From Ruaniaceae bacterium (GTDB taxonomy: Bacteria > Actinomycetota > Actinomycetes > Actinomycetales > Actinomycetaceae), in the NCBI GenBank assembly GCA_030450655.1, contig JAKDIE010000080.1, forward strand, positions 1 to 6,718: a stretch of 6,718 bases of DNA. The letters run 5' to 3'. Both the position numbers and the translations under genes were made by a program. The number at the start of each line of letters is the position of its first letter. Within the stretch, counting starts at the first letter, position 1. Below the pieces are notes generated by a model. The model ran no database searches. It was not told the DNA's origin and worked only from the letters and a program-made list of their open reading frames with translations. Shown piece after piece: positions 1 through 6,130 of the stretch.

Positions 1-93
1 AATAGCGATCTGTGGCCTCAGGTTTCGGCCAGGAGTGCGGGAGCTTGAGCTGGGGGCGCCAGAGGAGGTCGTGTCAAGTGAGACCGCTTTGCC

Positions 94-1011
94 TTACGCC
101 GCGGCCGGTTGGCGTGACGCGATGGTGCGCTCGATCATGGTGCGGCACCACGCAGGTCTCCTGGTGATGTCTTCGTACGTGAACCGGAGGGTCAGCACCC
201 CAATACTGGCAAGCGCCACATCTCGCTCAATGTCGCGCCGCCGTGCGTCGTCACCGCTGTGATACTCGGCTCCGTCGAACTCGATCGCGGTGCGTGTCTC
301 CTTGTCGAATGCGTCGACGCAGTAGTTCTTTCCTGCGACCGTGAAATCGACTTGGCGATCGAAAGCCTTGAGAGTGGGGGTCGTCAACACCAGGGAGTCG
401 GCGAGATCTTCAAGGAAACTTCGGATGCCTCTACTCAGCTGCGAGAGGAAGCGGAGTAGCTCTTTTCGGTTCGACAGCCTAGGGAAGTACTTGAGGGCGT
501 CGATGATCCTTGAAGTCGTGGTGCGGCGTCGTCGGACTGCATCGAACATAAGGTCTCGCCCGACCTCCACACCTTCGTCCCACCATGCCTGGATCAGCGC
601 AACGGGGAGAACGACGACGCTTAGATCGTTCCGGACAAGCGTTGGCATCGTCCGCGTGAGGTGGCGAACGCGTAGCCAGGACGGCGCCTTGAGGCGCTGC
701 GCGTGCCCGACGACGATCGTCACTCGCTGCTTCTCCTTCACCACAAGACCGTATATGGCGCAGGCGGCGGCACCACTGAGTGCGCCTCGTCCTCCCACCC
801 ACGCGCTTGCTGCCGCCCTGCGAGTGTCGTCGGTGTGAGCCCAAGTCGAATGCGCGTAGACATCGAGGAACATCTCGGAGAGCGTGCCGCTTGCTCTTGC
901 CTGATCAAACGCAGCTTGACCGAACTGTGACACGAGCGCGTGTCGATGCCGTGAGACGCCGGGGGCGTCGAGGGCTGCAAGGAGTTCTGGGAGTCGTGAT
1001 GGTCGAGACAT
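94..1011 (-). CDS. Orphan AbiEi-like / DUF559 (Vsr-like fold) protein
   Basis: About 305 residues if started at the ATG at 1011-1009; it ends in TAA at 96-94. The C-terminal third carries the DUF559/Vsr-like PD-(D/E)XK pattern: VDAFD (Asp about 233), then AIEFDG with Glu about 244 and Asp about 246, then His about 251, followed by RRRDIERD and the hydrophobic VLTLRFTYEDI. The N-terminus (LPELLAALDAPGVSRHRHAL and on, then a short 'LSGAAACAIYGL' segment) resembles the AbiEi-type winged-helix layout that often precedes DUF559 in actinobacteria; this is family recall, not a search result. The middle is basic (RRRRTTTSR) and helix-rich. The start is uncertain: the frame is open to a GTG at 1116, and none of the candidate starts has a well-spaced Shine-Dalgarno. 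I prefer 1011 because homologues normally begin just before this N-terminal helix. It is divergent from glyA, and no toxin partner is visible. Its codons are less G/C-biased than those of glyA-folD, which may mean weak expression or transfer. Function is unknown; nuclease or DNA-binding activity is inferred only from the fold. Confidence 0.82.
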   Translation of the reverse strand: MSRPSRLPELLAALDAPGVSRHRHALVSQFGQAAFDQARASGTLSEMFLDVYAHSTWAHTDDTRRAAASAWVGGRGALSGAAACAIYGLVVKEKQRVTIVVGHAQRLKAPSWLRVRHLTRTMPTLVRNDLSVVVLPVALIQAWWDEGVEVGRDLMFDAVRRRRTTTSRIIDALKYFPRLSNRKELLRFLSQLSRGIRSFLEDLADSLVLTTPTLKAFDRQVDFTVAGKNYCVDAFDKETRTAIEFDGAEYHSGDDARRRDIERDVALASIGVLTLRFTYEDITRRPAWCRTMIERTIASRQPAAA

Positions 1012-1166
1012 GCTGCGATGGTTGCGCACCCACATGATCGGCAGCCACGGTGAGCGACGCGACCTGTGGACGGCGTCTCCCTCCGCCGCTGTGGATTGAG
1101 CGGCGCTACGGCGCACACTGTAGGTGGAGAGACTCCTGGAGCGGGCGAAGCGTGACGCCTCTCCAT

Positions 1167-1225
1167 CGGAAGTTGAGGTGTGGGAACGCTAAACGGCCTT
1201 TAGCGTTCCCATACCTCAACTTTCG
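1167..1225. repeat. Long near-perfect palindrome (27-bp stem, 5-nt loop)
   Basis: Bases 1167-1193 pair with 1199-1225 over 27 positions. Every position pairs; only two are G-T wobbles in RNA (1169/1223 and 1180/1212), which are mismatches in DNA symmetry terms. The loop is CGGCC (1194-1198). The core arm reads TGGGAACGCTAAA and its complement. It lies between two divergent starts, so it does not terminate either neighbour. No T-run follows it on either strand. Possible roles are a protein operator, a structured glyA leader, a dispersed palindromic repeat, or a remnant of a small mobile element. The structure is seen directly; the role is not. Confidence 0.92.
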
Positions 1226-1253
1226 GGTTGGTGGGACTTCTCGACGCGACACT

Positions 1254-1269
1254 GTTCGCGGCGGCGAAC
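1254..1269 (+). repeat. Short inverted repeat in the glyA upstream region
   Basis: GTTCGC at 1254-1259 and GCGAAC at 1264-1269 form a perfect 6-bp stem with a GGCG loop. It lies upstream of the putative glyA -10 element, where an operator could sit. In G/C-rich DNA a repeat this short can easily arise by chance, so it carries little weight alone. Confidence 0.35.
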
Positions 1270-1298
1270 GCCCGGCGCATCTGACATCACGATTCCGG

Positions 1299-1304
1299 TA
1301 GGCT
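1299..1304 (+). promoter_or_regulatory. Possible -10 element for glyA
   Basis: TAGGCT fits the TAnnnT pattern of actinobacterial housekeeping -10 boxes and lies about 30 bases before the GTG start, leaving a short leader with the ribosome site. No convincing -35 hexamer is seen at the usual 16-18 bp spacing, so this is tentative. Confidence 0.35.
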
Positions 1305-1324
1305 CGGCATTGCTCTCACCCACT

Positions 1325-1329
1325 GGAGG
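1325..1329 (+). promoter_or_regulatory. Ribosome binding site of glyA
   Basis: GGAGG followed by AAAC and the GTG at 1334. This strong site decides the start: the in-frame TTG further upstream at 1310 has no such site and would add eight residues unlike the GlyA family. Confidence 0.85.
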
Positions 1330-1333
1330 AAAC

Positions 1334-2611
1334 GTGAATTCTTTCGACCTGCCCCTCGCCGACGCCGATCCCGAGATTGCCGCTGTACTGGAGGGTGAAC
1401 TACACCGCCAGCAGCAGACCCTCGAGATGATCGCCTCGGAGAACTTCGTTCCCCGAGCTGTGCTCCAGGCGCAAGGTTCGGTGCTCACCAACAAGTACGC
1501 CGAGGGGTACCCGGGCAAGCGTTACTACGGCGGTTGCGAGCAGGTGGACATCGCCGAGGAACTCGCGATCGCCCGCGCCAAGGAACTCTTCTGCGCGGAT
1601 TACGCGAACGTCCAGCCGCACTCGGGCGCCACAGCCAACGCCGCAGTCCTCCACGCTCTCGCAACCCCCGGCGACCCGATCATGGGCCTCGCGCTCCCAC
1701 ACGGCGGTCACCTCACGCACGGCATGAAGATCAACTTCTCCGGCAAGCTCTACGACGTGCACGCGTACGGCGTGGACGAGCAGACCCACCGCATCGAGAT
1801 GGACCAGGTGCGCGAGCAGGCGCTCGCCGCCCGCCCCAAGGTCATCATCGCCGGCTGGTCCGCATACCCCCGCCAACTCGATTTCGCCGCCTTCCGCGAG
1901 ATCGCGGACGAGGTGGGCGCCTACCTCTGGACGGATATGGCGCACTTCGCTGGCCTCGTGGCCGCGGGCCTCCACCCGAACCCGGTGCCGTTCTCGGACG
2001 TGACCTCCACCACGATCCACAAGACCCTCGGTGGCCCGCGCTCCGGCATGATCCTCGCGCGTGACGCCGCCACCTGGGGCCGCAAGCTCAACTCGGCCGT
2101 GTTCCCCGGCCAGCAGGGCGGCCCGCTCATGCACGTGATCGCGGCCAAGGCCATTGCGCTGAAGCTCGCGGCCACGGAAGAGTTCGCCGAGCGCCAGCAG
2201 CGTGTGATCGAAGGCGCCAAGATCCTCGCGGAGCGTCTCCTGGCCGACGACGTCACTGAAGCCGGCATTTCCGTCGTCACGGGCGGAACTGACGTGCATC
2301 TCGTCCTCGTGGACCTGCGCAATTGCGCGCTCGATGGCAAGCAGGCGGAGGATCTCCTGCACGAGGTGGGCATCACCGTGAACCGCAACGCGGTCCCGTT
2401 CGACCCGCGCCCGCCGATGGTCACCTCGGGCCTGCGGATCGGGACGCCGGCGCTCGCCACCCGCGGGTTCGGCGCCGCCGAGTTCACCGAGGTTGCGGAC
2501 GTCATCGCCACCACGCTGCGGGACGGCGCCGGCGCGGACGTTTCCACGCTGAGAGCCCGCATCACGAAGCTTGCGGACGACTTCCCGCTGTACGAGGGCC
2601 TCACCCAGTGA
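1334..2611 (+). CDS. glyA: Serine hydroxymethyltransferase
   Basis: A cytoplasmic PLP enzyme that interconverts serine plus tetrahydrofolate with glycine plus 5,10-methylene-THF, the main entry of one-carbon units. The 425-residue length is normal for bacterial GlyA. Visible family motifs in order are MIASENFV (Ser-Glu-Asn at 35-37), [15 protein letters not shown] (from residue 53), [10 protein letters not shown], the PLP-lysine motif [13 protein letters not shown] with Lys230, [12 protein letters not shown], and near the C-terminus [15 protein letters not shown]. The GGPRSG variant of the usual RGPRGG is, to my knowledge, normal in actinobacteria. The GTG start is fixed by the adjacent GGAGG. 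The stop codon overlaps the folD start, so the two are translationally coupled and supply consecutive steps of folate one-carbon metabolism. Confidence 0.97.
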   Translation: MNSFDLPLADADPEIAAVLEGELHRQQQTLEMIASENFVPRAVLQAQGSVLTNKYAEGYPGKRYYGGCEQVDIAEELAIARAKELFCADYANVQPHSGATANAAVLHALATPGDPIMGLALPHGGHLTHGMKINFSGKLYDVHAYGVDEQTHRIEMDQVREQALAARPKVIIAGWSAYPRQLDFAAFREIADEVGAYLWTDMAHFAGLVAAGLHPNPVPFSDVTSTTIHKTLGGPRSGMILARDAATWGRKLNSAVFPGQQGGPLMHVIAAKAIALKLAATEEFAERQQRVIEGAKILAERLLADDVTEAGISVVTGGTDVHLVLVDLRNCALDGKQAEDLLHEVGITVNRNAVPFDPRPPMVTSGLRIGTPALATRGFGAAEFTEVADVIATTLRDGAGADVSTLRARITKLADDFPLYEGLTQ

Positions 2612-3480
2612 TCCGAATGGACGGCGTGGCCACCGCGGCCGCGATCAAGAAGAACCTGGCGGCGCGAGTCGCCGCACTCGCCGCGCAGGGAGTCACGCCA
2701 GGCCTCGGCACGCTCCTGGTGGGGGAGGACTTCGGCTCCACCAAGTACGTGGCGGGCAAGCACCGCGACTGCGCAGAGGTTGGCATCGCGTCCATTCGCG
2801 TGGACCTGCCGGGGGACGCCAGCGAGGCCGAGATCCGTGCCGCGATTGAGCGCCTCAACGAGAACCCGGCCTGCACCGGTTATATCGTGCAACTCCCGCT
2901 GCCCAGGGGCATTGACACCAACGCGATGCTGGAACTCATCGATCCGGCCAAGGACGCGGATGGCCTGCACCCCACGAACCTCGGGCGCCTGGTGCTGCGC
3001 GTGAACGAGCCAGTCACCTCGCCGCTGCCGTGCACGCCCCGCGGCGTGATCGAACTGGGTGAGGCGTACGGAGTCGAGTTTGCGGGCAAAGAGGTGTGTG
3101 TGGTGGGCCGCGGAGTCACCGTGGGCCGCTCGATCGGCCTGCTGCTCACCCGCCGCGCCGTCAACGCCACCGTGACCCTCACCCACACGGGCACCCGTGA
3201 ACTTGCCGAACTCACCCGGCGCGCGGACGTGATCGTTGCCGCAGCCGGTGTTGCCGGAATCATCCAGCCCGAGATGATCAAGCCGGGCGCCGCAGTCTTC
3301 GATGTTGGGGTCTCGCGCACTGTCCTGGAGGACGGCCGCTCGAAGCTGGCGGGCGACGTCGATCCCGCCGTGGCAGACGTTGCTGGCTTCCTCTCTCCCA
3401 ACCCGGGCGGGGTAGGCCCCATGACGCGCGCCATGCTCCTGGCGAACGTGGTGGAGGCCGCCGAAAGGCAACTCGCATGA
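2608..3480 (+). CDS. folD: Bifunctional methylene-THF dehydrogenase / methenyl-THF cyclohydrolase
   Basis: Converts 5,10-methylene-THF, the product of GlyA, to 5,10-methenyl-THF and then 10-formyl-THF, giving NADPH and formyl groups for purine and initiator-tRNA synthesis. It has 290 residues, close to the family length. Visible motifs are YVAGK with Tyr47 and the catalytic Lys51, VQLPLP (94-99), [14 protein letters not shown] with Asp118, [10 protein letters not shown], the nucleotide-binding [16 protein letters not shown] (around 165-178), and [14 protein letters not shown] (from 265). All are intact. The GTG start at 2608 overlaps the glyA stop by four bases (GTGA), with GAGGG (2594-2598) nine bases upstream; the ATG at 2617 is an alternative that would remove three residues. 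Its stop overlaps the xth ATG. Confidence 0.96.
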   Translation: MIRMDGVATAAAIKKNLAARVAALAAQGVTPGLGTLLVGEDFGSTKYVAGKHRDCAEVGIASIRVDLPGDASEAEIRAAIERLNENPACTGYIVQLPLPRGIDTNAMLELIDPAKDADGLHPTNLGRLVLRVNEPVTSPLPCTPRGVIELGEAYGVEFAGKEVCVVGRGVTVGRSIGLLLTRRAVNATVTLTHTGTRELAELTRRADVIVAAAGVAGIIQPEMIKPGAAVFDVGVSRTVLEDGRSKLAGDVDPAVADVAGFLSPNPGGVGPMTRAMLLANVVEAAERQLA

Positions 3481-4262
3481 GGATCTCCACCGTCAACGTC
3501 AACGGCATCCGCGCCGCCGCACGCAAGGGCATGGCGGAGTGGATCGCCGAGCGGCAGCCGGACGTGATCCTGTTACAGGAGGTGCGTGCCGAGCCCGAAC
3601 TTGTGGACCCGCTGCTCCCCGGCTACACAGTGATCACCGAGGCCTGCGCCATCAAGGGCCGCGCAGGGGTGGCCGTGGCCGTGCGTGAAGGGATCGACGC
3701 AGTCGAGTTGGGTCGCGGCGTGGGCACGGACGCCCCCGTGGACACGGGCCGCTGGCTCGAGGTGGGGCTGCCTGGCGGGCTCACGGTTGTCTCCACCTAC
3801 ATCCACTCGGGTGTGGCGGGCACGGAAAAGATGGACATGAAGTACGCGCACCTCGAGGCCGTCACACGCCGCCTGGATGAACTGGCGTCCGACGGCGGCG
3901 ATCGGAAGGTCCTGGTGGCGGGCGATTTCAACATCGTGCGCGGACCGCTGGACATCACGAACTTCAAGCCCAACCACAACAAGACTTCCGGTGTGCTTGA
4001 CCCGGAGATTGCCTACCTTGACCGCTGGTTCGCCACATGGCGGGACGTGCATCGCGAGCTTTCGGGCGACGTCCAAGGGCCGTACACCTGGTGGTCGAAC
4101 CGCGGCAGGGCTTTTGAGAACAACGTGGGCTGGCGCATCGACTACCAGATGGCCGCGCCCGCGCTCGCGGACCTCGCCAGCAACGCCGTCGTCGACCGCG
4201 CCACGAGCTACGAGACGCGCTGGAGCGACCACGCCCCGCTCACCGTGGAATACTCGATCTAG
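3477..4262 (+). CDS. xth: Exodeoxyribonuclease III (AP endonuclease, EEP family)
   Basis: A 261-residue exonuclease/AP endonuclease of the endonuclease-exonuclease-phosphatase fold, expected to cleave abasic sites and trim 3' ends in base-excision repair. The catalytic set is complete: NVNGIRAA at the N-terminus, LLQE with the metal-binding Glu35, STYIHSG with the conserved Tyr, AGDFNIV with Asp150 and Asn152, NNVGWRIDY with Asp222, and SDHAPL with Asp251 and His252. The length matches XthA-type enzymes. The start is the ATG overlapping the folD stop (ATGA), with AAAGG eight bases before it, so xth is translationally coupled to the folate genes. ExoIII is the best name; the broader ExoA/Xth group has the same motifs. 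Confidence 0.95.
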   Translation: MRISTVNVNGIRAAARKGMAEWIAERQPDVILLQEVRAEPELVDPLLPGYTVITEACAIKGRAGVAVAVREGIDAVELGRGVGTDAPVDTGRWLEVGLPGGLTVVSTYIHSGVAGTEKMDMKYAHLEAVTRRLDELASDGGDRKVLVAGDFNIVRGPLDITNFKPNHNKTSGVLDPEIAYLDRWFATWRDVHRELSGDVQGPYTWWSNRGRAFENNVGWRIDYQMAAPALADLASNAVVDRATSYETRWSDHAPLTVEYSI

Positions 4263-4323
4263 AATAGGAGTTCAATGTGGCGCGGAGGCCATCCCGCGGC
4301 ACAGAAGAGCGGCTTCGAGGGTT

Positions 4324-4329
4324 GGAGGG
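4324..4329 (+). promoter_or_regulatory. Internal ribosome site supporting a GTG start at 4335
   Basis: GGAGGG followed by five bases and GTG at 4335. Starting here gives a compact Sec signal peptide (MKLRLLVSGALVGVLVIG...). A competing site, AGGAG at 4266-4270, precedes an ATG at 4275 and would add 20 residues before the same hydrophobic segment. Both are well formed; the signal-peptide argument favours 4335. Confidence 0.6.
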
Positions 4330-4334
4330 CAACG

Positions 4335-5468
4335 GTGAAGTTGCGACTTCTCGTCAGTGGCGCATTGGTTGGGGTGCTCGTGATAGGGACACCCACGGCG
4401 GCCACCTCGACTCCAGCCCGAGGTTCGTCATTCGGTGTGGAGAATGCTATCGACGCAGGCTCGGCCTCCTTCGCGGAGCGCGCCGTCCGTAGTTCCGCAC
4501 GGAGCGGGTGGTTCTTTGAGGGTGATGCCTGGTACTACGCCAATGCTCATGGCGGCGTGCGCGCCAACGAGTGGCTGTGGGACGGCGCGTGGTACTACCT
4601 GGGCGAGGGCGGGACCATGGCGACTGGATGGTTGGTACGTCCGGAGGGACGGTACTTCCTCAACTCGAGTGGTCAGATGCGGGTCGGCTGGGTGAAGACC
4701 GAGAACAAGTGGTACTACTTCGCCGCGAATGGGCTGATGCGGACTGGTTGGGTGAGCGTCGCGGGCACGTGGTACTACCTGAATGCCGACGGCGAGATGC
4801 GGACAGGCTGGGTCTACGTTGGAGGCGCATGGTTTTACCTGGCGCAGAGCGGCGCGATGGCCATGGGATGGGTTTGGACCGGCGGGGCATGGTATTACCT
4901 CACGCAGAGCGGCGCAATGGCCACTGGATGGCTCCAGAACGGCGCCAAGTGGTATTACCTCACGCAGAGCGGCGCAATGGTCACTGGTCGGCATGTAGTC
5001 GAGGGCCGGGCCAGTCTCTTTGATGATGGGGGTGTGTGGCTTGGCTACGAATCAGGACATCATCAGGCGAGTGCCGTCTTTGCCTATGGCACGCTGCGCA
5101 CGGGCGAACGAAACCACGGCTACCTCTCGGGAAGCTACGCATCAACCGCACTCACGAGCATGGATGGTCTCGCGCTCTATCGAATGTCCGGATATACCGC
5201 CCCATGGGCAGTGGAACAGAGCGGCTACGTGACGAAGGGTGAAGTCTTCTGGCTCCATCCCGCGACCGCCACGAAAACAATCACGATCCTCGATCGACTG
5301 GAGCGGTACGACTCCACTCAACCGCCGGAGAATCAGTCCTACGTGCGGGTCATGCGCCCTATGGTGGAAGGCCCGCTGAGTTGGGTCTACGTGGCTGGGC
5401 CGCGCACGGCAAAATGGCTGAAGAGCGGCGGCTCACTCATCCCCTTTGGTGACTGGAAGAGGAGGTAG
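4335..5468 (+). CDS. Exported cell-wall-binding-repeat protein with C-terminal gamma-glutamylcyclotransferase-like domain
   Basis: 377 residues from the GTG at 4335 (397 from the ATG at 4275). Residues 1 to about 28 form a Sec-type signal peptide. A linker is followed, from about residue 58 to 217, by eight repeats of about 20 residues with the pattern GW(x)nWYYL(x)SGxMxT, the choline/cell-wall-binding repeat type; a ninth degenerate copy follows. From about residue 245 to the end is a GGCT/AIG2-like domain: VFAYGTLRTGERN (Tyr251), then GEVFWL, then LDRLERYD with Glu323 at the position of the family's catalytic acid, then SYVRV, WVYV and a closing IPFGDW. The repeats should hold the protein at the cell surface, with an unknown ligand. 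The domain would be expected to release pyroglutamate from gamma-glutamyl compounds, but activity and substrate are inference. It starts 12 bases (ATG) or 72 bases (GTG) after xth with no terminator seen, and is coupled to the next gene. Codon use is less biased than in glyA-folD. Confidence 0.87.
   Translation: MKLRLLVSGALVGVLVIGTPTAATSTPARGSSFGVENAIDAGSASFAERAVRSSARSGWFFEGDAWYYANAHGGVRANEWLWDGAWYYLGEGGTMATGWLVRPEGRYFLNSSGQMRVGWVKTENKWYYFAANGLMRTGWVSVAGTWYYLNADGEMRTGWVYVGGAWFYLAQSGAMAMGWVWTGGAWYYLTQSGAMATGWLQNGAKWYYLTQSGAMVTGRHVVEGRASLFDDGGVWLGYESGHHQASAVFAYGTLRTGERNHGYLSGSYASTALTSMDGLALYRMSGYTAPWAVEQSGYVTKGEVFWLHPATATKTITILDRLERYDSTQPPENQSYVRVMRPMVEGPLSWVYVAGPRTAKWLKSGGSLIPFGDWKRR
4506..4985 (+). 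repeat. Tandem 60-bp coding repeats (about eight copies)
   Basis: The wall-binding segment is built of units of about 60 bases (57-63), each encoding a Trp-Tyr-Tyr-Leu type repeat. The last copies are nearly identical: 31 bases at 4890-4920 recur exactly at 4950-4980, and 4830-4860 is a close third copy. Earlier copies have diverged to the protein motif only. The gradient fits recent duplication at the 3' end of the array. Confidence 0.93.
5460..5465 (+). promoter_or_regulatory. Ribosome site formed by the last two Arg codons of the upstream gene
   Basis: AGGAGG, a full Shine-Dalgarno core, lies seven bases before the ATG at 5473. It is read in frame as AGG AGG, the final Arg-Arg of the upstream protein, just before its TAG. 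It fixes the next gene's start and implies translational coupling. Confidence 0.85.
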
Positions 5469-5472
5469 TGCG

Positions 5473-6087
5473 ATGCGTCGATCCATTGTGATGGGTGCCG
5501 GCTCGCTTGCCGGGGCAGCTCTGATCGCGGCACTCTCCTACAACGCCGCGGTAGCGGGCGGCGAGCCTGATGACTTGCTCGGGGAACCGGCGGAGGTCAC
5601 GTCAGCAGGCGAGATCGTTGAGACGAATGCTGAAGGTGACGTGGTCAAGGCGCGGGGTGAGCGCGCCGAACTCGTGGATACGGATTCGGGAGAGGTTGTG
5701 TTCTCGATCGCCGTCACGGACGTTCGTATCGTCGATTCGTGCCCTGGTCGCGACGATTCCACCGTACTCCCCATGAACGGCAAGTTCGTGGTGCTGACCA
5801 TCGACGCACATATGCCCGCGAGCATTCGGGTACATGCAGACGGCGAGAACTCTGAGATTCTCATGCCAGTCTTCGCCGAAGCATTCGAAGTGGCTGACGC
5901 CACAGGAAACGCACTCGGCTCAGCCACTGATGCGTCGTGGCTCTGCTATGAACCAGAGCAACTCGCACCACCGTTCGTGGGTCCAGGAGAGAGAGCCCAA
6001 GGACTCGTGGTGCTCGATTCCCAGATCGATGCAGGACAGATCCGTTACACGCCAGGGTCTCAAACGGGATGGGCGTGGGACTTCTAG
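5473..6087 (+). CDS. Small exported protein, DUF4352-like
   Basis: 204 residues. Residues 1-28 form a signal peptide: Arg-Arg, a hydrophobic core (SLAGAALIAALS), and an AVA-GG cleavage site after residue 28. There is no lipobox Cys at the cleavage point, so a secreted or N-terminally anchored protein is more likely than a lipoprotein. The mature part is acidic and beta-rich. The order NGKFVVLTIDA (102-112), a central strand pair, GPGERAQGLVVLDS (170-183) and a final IRYTPG resembles the immunoglobulin-like DUF4352 type. This is a pattern-based guess with moderate support. Cys90 and Cys158 are the only cysteines and could form a disulfide outside the cell. The ATG is chosen for its AGGAGG; the in-frame GTG at 5446 lies inside the previous gene and is rejected. 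The gene lies four bases after the wall-binding GGCT gene's stop, so the two products probably act in the same place. Its own function is unknown. Confidence 0.85.
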   Translation: MRRSIVMGAGSLAGAALIAALSYNAAVAGGEPDDLLGEPAEVTSAGEIVETNAEGDVVKARGERAELVDTDSGEVVFSIAVTDVRIVDSCPGRDDSTVLPMNGKFVVLTIDAHMPASIRVHADGENSEILMPVFAEAFEVADATGNALGSATDASWLCYEPEQLAPPFVGPGERAQGLVVLDSQIDAGQIRYTPGSQTGWAWDF

Positions 6088-6101
6088 CCAACCCACGCCC
6101 A
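6070..6101. terminator. Hairpin between convergent genes, likely bidirectional terminator
   Basis: TGGGCGTGGG (6070-6079) and CCCACGCCCA (6092-6101) are a perfect 10-bp inverted repeat with a 12-base loop that contains the TAG stop of the plus-strand gene. It lies 29 bases past the stop of the minus-strand permease gene, so it could end transcription from both sides. There is no U-run on either side, so it would be a U-less type or simply an end-stabilising hairpin. Confidence 0.6.
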
Positions 6102-6130
6102 GTTGAGACGGTGGATAGTGAAAGAAATTC

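Larger units (their letters stand above)
1012..1333. other. Divergent intergenic region between nuclease-like gene and glyA
   Basis: About 320 bases separate the divergent starts. The left part (to 1116) stays open in the frame of the minus-strand gene, so it may be an N-terminal extension of that gene or its leader. The centre holds the long palindrome at 1167-1225. The right part holds a short inverted repeat (GTTCGC/GCGAAC, 1254-1269), a possible -10 box near 1299 and the glyA ribosome site. I see no tRNA, no credible small ORF and no riboswitch that I recognise. Confidence 0.7.

Noticed and set aside
1..93. Possible gene or terminator at the left edge
   Set aside because: No supported frame, hairpin with T-run or RNA gene is visible in this short piece; the short plus-strand frame there runs into the certain minus-strand gene.
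1167..1225. Long palindrome as a rho-independent terminator
   Set aside because: Neither neighbouring gene ends there (both start away from it) and no T-run follows on either strand.
1400..2362. 320-codon open frame on the minus strand within glyA
   Set aside because: It is His/Val/Glu-rich low-information translation, the usual mirror of a biased codon pattern; glyA is certain on the other strand.
2323..2607. 95-codon N-terminal extension of folD into glyA
   Set aside because: It is Arg/Gly-rich out-of-frame glyA sequence; FolD homology begins at 2608 with a normal length.
1921..3471. Long open frame of 516 codons on the minus strand opposite glyA and folD
   Set aside because: It is antisense to two genes with complete family motifs, has no recognisable domain and a composition typical of the complementary strand of G/C-rich coding DNA.
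3573..4232. 219-codon minus-strand frame opposite xth
   Set aside because: No recognisable domain, and it lies antisense to an ExoIII gene with all catalytic residues intact.
4428..4994. Minus-strand frame with a periodic 'CAALREVIP'-like repeat
   Set aside because: Its periodicity is just the antisense reading of the 60-bp repeats in the wall-binding gene.
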